64,000 nucleotides of DNA from contig CM073593.1 in assembly GCA_037074705.1 (NCBI GenBank), forward strand, positions 58,099,501 to 58,163,500, read 5' to 3'. The DNA is from Zhengitettix transpicula (lineage: Eukaryota; Arthropoda; Insecta; Orthoptera; Tetrigidae). The translations under genes and the position numbers were made by a program. Shown here piece after piece: positions 62,700 through 64,000 of the stretch. The notes beneath the pieces were generated by a model. That model had not been told where the DNA came from. It did no database searches and worked only from the letters and a program-made list of their open reading frames with translations. Position 1 is the stretch's first letter. Every line of letters begins with the position of its first letter.

Positions 62700-63095
62700 T
62701 AGATGGGTTCTGGCGTTTCCCGCGCTGTCATGATTAAACTCAGCGACATCCATAACCACGGATTAGAATCCAATCTCGGTTGTTTTTGCGTTATTTTTAT
62801 GTAGCGCCCATAAACTTTAAGATGCTCCCCTCCTATGCCGAAAGGGGTTGAAATGATACATAATCAACATCGAGAGAAACATTATCAATCTCATTCACCT
62901 CGTAAAATATTTGTTTGACGAAAATAGGATGTTTTTTAAAATTTTCTATTCCTGTGGTTGGTAGATCTCTTACTCCTACAATGTTTTATTCCGGTTCCGA
63001 AGTAACACGTGTACTAAATTTGGTCAAATTTTCTCCACGGGTGTAGATTTGTATGAGGAACATGTACAACATATACAAATACACGAACAATCAAT
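62700..63095 (+). repeat. RTE/CR1-type LINE 3' end, copy 2
   Basis: Diverged partner of 14232-14640 in the same orientation: GCGACATCCATAACCACGGA, CCTATGCCGAAAGGGGTTGAA, ATTATCAATCTCATTCACC, AATTTGGTCAAATTTTCTCC, and a 3' tail ACATATACAAATACACGAAC. No coding sequence. Confidence 0.6.
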
Positions 63096-63798
63096 TTTAT
63101 TTATTAGAATCTTAATTAACTTTTTGACTATTAAATATTATTAATTTTAATATTGTAATGAAAAACTTACGCCTGATTGAAAATTAATAATAAGAAAAAG
63201 TTATGAGTTCTGTCAACTGACTAGTGCAGTTGTGTCGCTCTAGGTTGTTCTTAGCACCTGAAGAAGGGCACATGGATCCAAGAAACGATGTGTTGTATTA
63301 TTATTAGCCGAAAATATAGAAAATAAGCGATATCTTTCTTATTATTAATTTTTAATATTACTTAAAAAGAGTAAAATCTACTTTTCATTTGCAATAATTT
63401 AAATATATATTAGTAATTAAGAAATAAATTTTGTGTACGTTGCACTCGGGTACGACAGTAATTAAATCGAGACTTTTGAACATTTTGTTTAGCAAATACA
63501 TCGGGAAAGTCTTTGATCTGCAATAATAAGTATTATTATGGTCAATTACTTCTGCAACAAACGTTTCAATATCAAAACTAAACTGCTAACTCTTTATTTT
63601 CTTTTTCATCCTATTTCTGAAATAATATGAGTTTTCGTAACCTGAAATTACAGAATTGTTATTAATGTGTACTGAGGTGTTAAGAATTAGTCAAGGGAAG
63701 TTTATCACCGCCCCACAGGAATTTGTTATACCGAAATTTGGTACCATTGAATAACATTTGCGTGCGAGATAGTAGTTTGTCTCATTAGAGGCACTCAC
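63096..63798. other. Intron just downstream of exon 63799-63897
   Basis: AT-rich; contains a CTGANGA motif site at 63255-63290. No gene. Confidence 0.5.
63255..63290 (+). other. CTGANGA...GAAACG motif, site 6
   Basis: CACCTGAAGAAGGGCACATG is followed by GATCCAAGAAACGATG. Same frame as the other sites, with GG...CC as the only possible stem II pairs. Confidence 0.45.
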
Positions 63799-63897
63799 CT
63801 TGTTAACTGCTACTACGCTAGCACCACAATTAATGAGCATCTGGACGGCATCTTTGTGGCCATGCCACGCTGCCATCAATATAGGCCGCATTCCGTA
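63799..63897 (-). CDS. ANKDD1A: ANKDD1A-like exon, one ankyrin repeat (YGM repeat)
   Basis: 99 nt, 33 codons, phase 0 at both ends. The peptide starts YGMRPILMAAWHGHKDAV and ends ASVVAVNK. It is an ankyrin repeat with an atypical first turn: RPIL replaces the usual TPLH, just as NALL does in the corresponding vertebrate repeat. The acceptor is CAG at 63898-63900 and the donor is GTGAGT at 63793-63798. This is the most 5' exon of the gene in the window; the next exon downstream is 27.7 kb away. An ATG occurs inside (MRPI...), but the splice acceptor and the repeat register show that it is not the start codon. Confidence 0.9.
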
Positions 63898-64000
63898 CTG
63901 AAAACATTACATAAATTATAGAATAATAATTAAAATATGGAATCAAGTCGTGTACTAAAAGTATTCTATTCAACTATGTTTTTAGCCTTGTTTAGGTTTA

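Larger units (their letters stand above)
11620..63897 (-). other. ANKDD1A: Ankyrin-repeat gene, ANKDD1A-like, internal part (7 exons)
   Basis: Gene-level entry. Seven minus-strand exons (63799-63897, 35913-36116, 34022-34219, 30035-30133, 29587-29685, 26960-27058, 11620-11715) join in phase 0 to give 298 residues, nine ankyrin repeats with nothing between them. Every exon has an AG acceptor after a pyrimidine tract and a GT donor. From memory of vertebrate ANKDD1A the blocks are colinear: YGMRPILMAAW with FGMNALLLSAW, TLLMCAS...LESLEDV with TLLHCAA...MEDLEDV, then six repeats, and finally IVDMIIK with LVDMIIK. ANKDD1A has a C-terminal death domain; none is visible here, so those exons probably lie left of the window, and the first exons lie to the right. 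Its cellular role is poorly known; ankyrin repeats bind proteins and death domains assemble signalling complexes. Orthology is by recall, not by search. Confidence 0.8.

Overview
The window is eukaryotic nuclear DNA, almost certainly from an insect or another arthropod with a large genome. It is strongly AT-rich, has long introns with GT..AG borders, and is full of decayed transposable elements: Jockey-like and CR1-like LINEs, a mariner, tRNA-derived SINEs, RTE-like 3' ends and a probable Penelope-like remnant. No bacterial or viral gene organisation is present. I cannot name the order or species from sequence alone.

One host protein-coding gene is well supported. Seven exons on the minus strand, read from 63897 down to 11620, encode 298 consecutive residues made of ankyrin repeats. 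All seven are phase 0, and they contain exactly one or two repeats each: 99, 204, 198, 99, 99, 99 and 96 nt. The order and detail of the repeats match vertebrate ANKDD1A (ankyrin repeat and death domain protein 1A) as I remember it. The start of the protein should lie to the right of the window and the death-domain exons to the left of 11620. The introns inside the window are 27.7, 1.7, 3.9, 0.35, 2.5 and 15.2 kb.

Left part (1-11.6 kb): six copies of an unnamed, A-tailed, non-autonomous retroposon (called Rep-1 here), all in the same orientation. Three carry good target-site duplications and two carry a 5' foldback module. A minus-strand Jockey-like LINE remnant lies at 9.6-10.5 kb. Middle (11.7-36 kb): the ankyrin exons, a plus-strand Jockey-like LINE remnant at 30.7-32.0 kb, a tRNA-type SINE, a perfect 58-bp palindrome and TA microsatellites. 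Right part (36-63.8 kb): one giant intron. It holds a second tRNA-SINE copy, a 127-bp direct-repeat pair, one more Rep-1 3' fragment, tRNA-like modules around a mariner deletion derivative, a 113-bp tandem array derived from Rep-1, an inverted-repeat pair, a probable Penelope-like remnant and a CR1-like RT fragment.

I see no multi-gene system, CRISPR array or operon. The most interesting material is the one-exon-one-repeat gene, in which skipping any internal exon keeps frame, the Rep-1 family and its conversion into a minisatellite, and a recurring CTGANGA...GAAACG motif that may mark Penelope-like or ribozyme-bearing elements.
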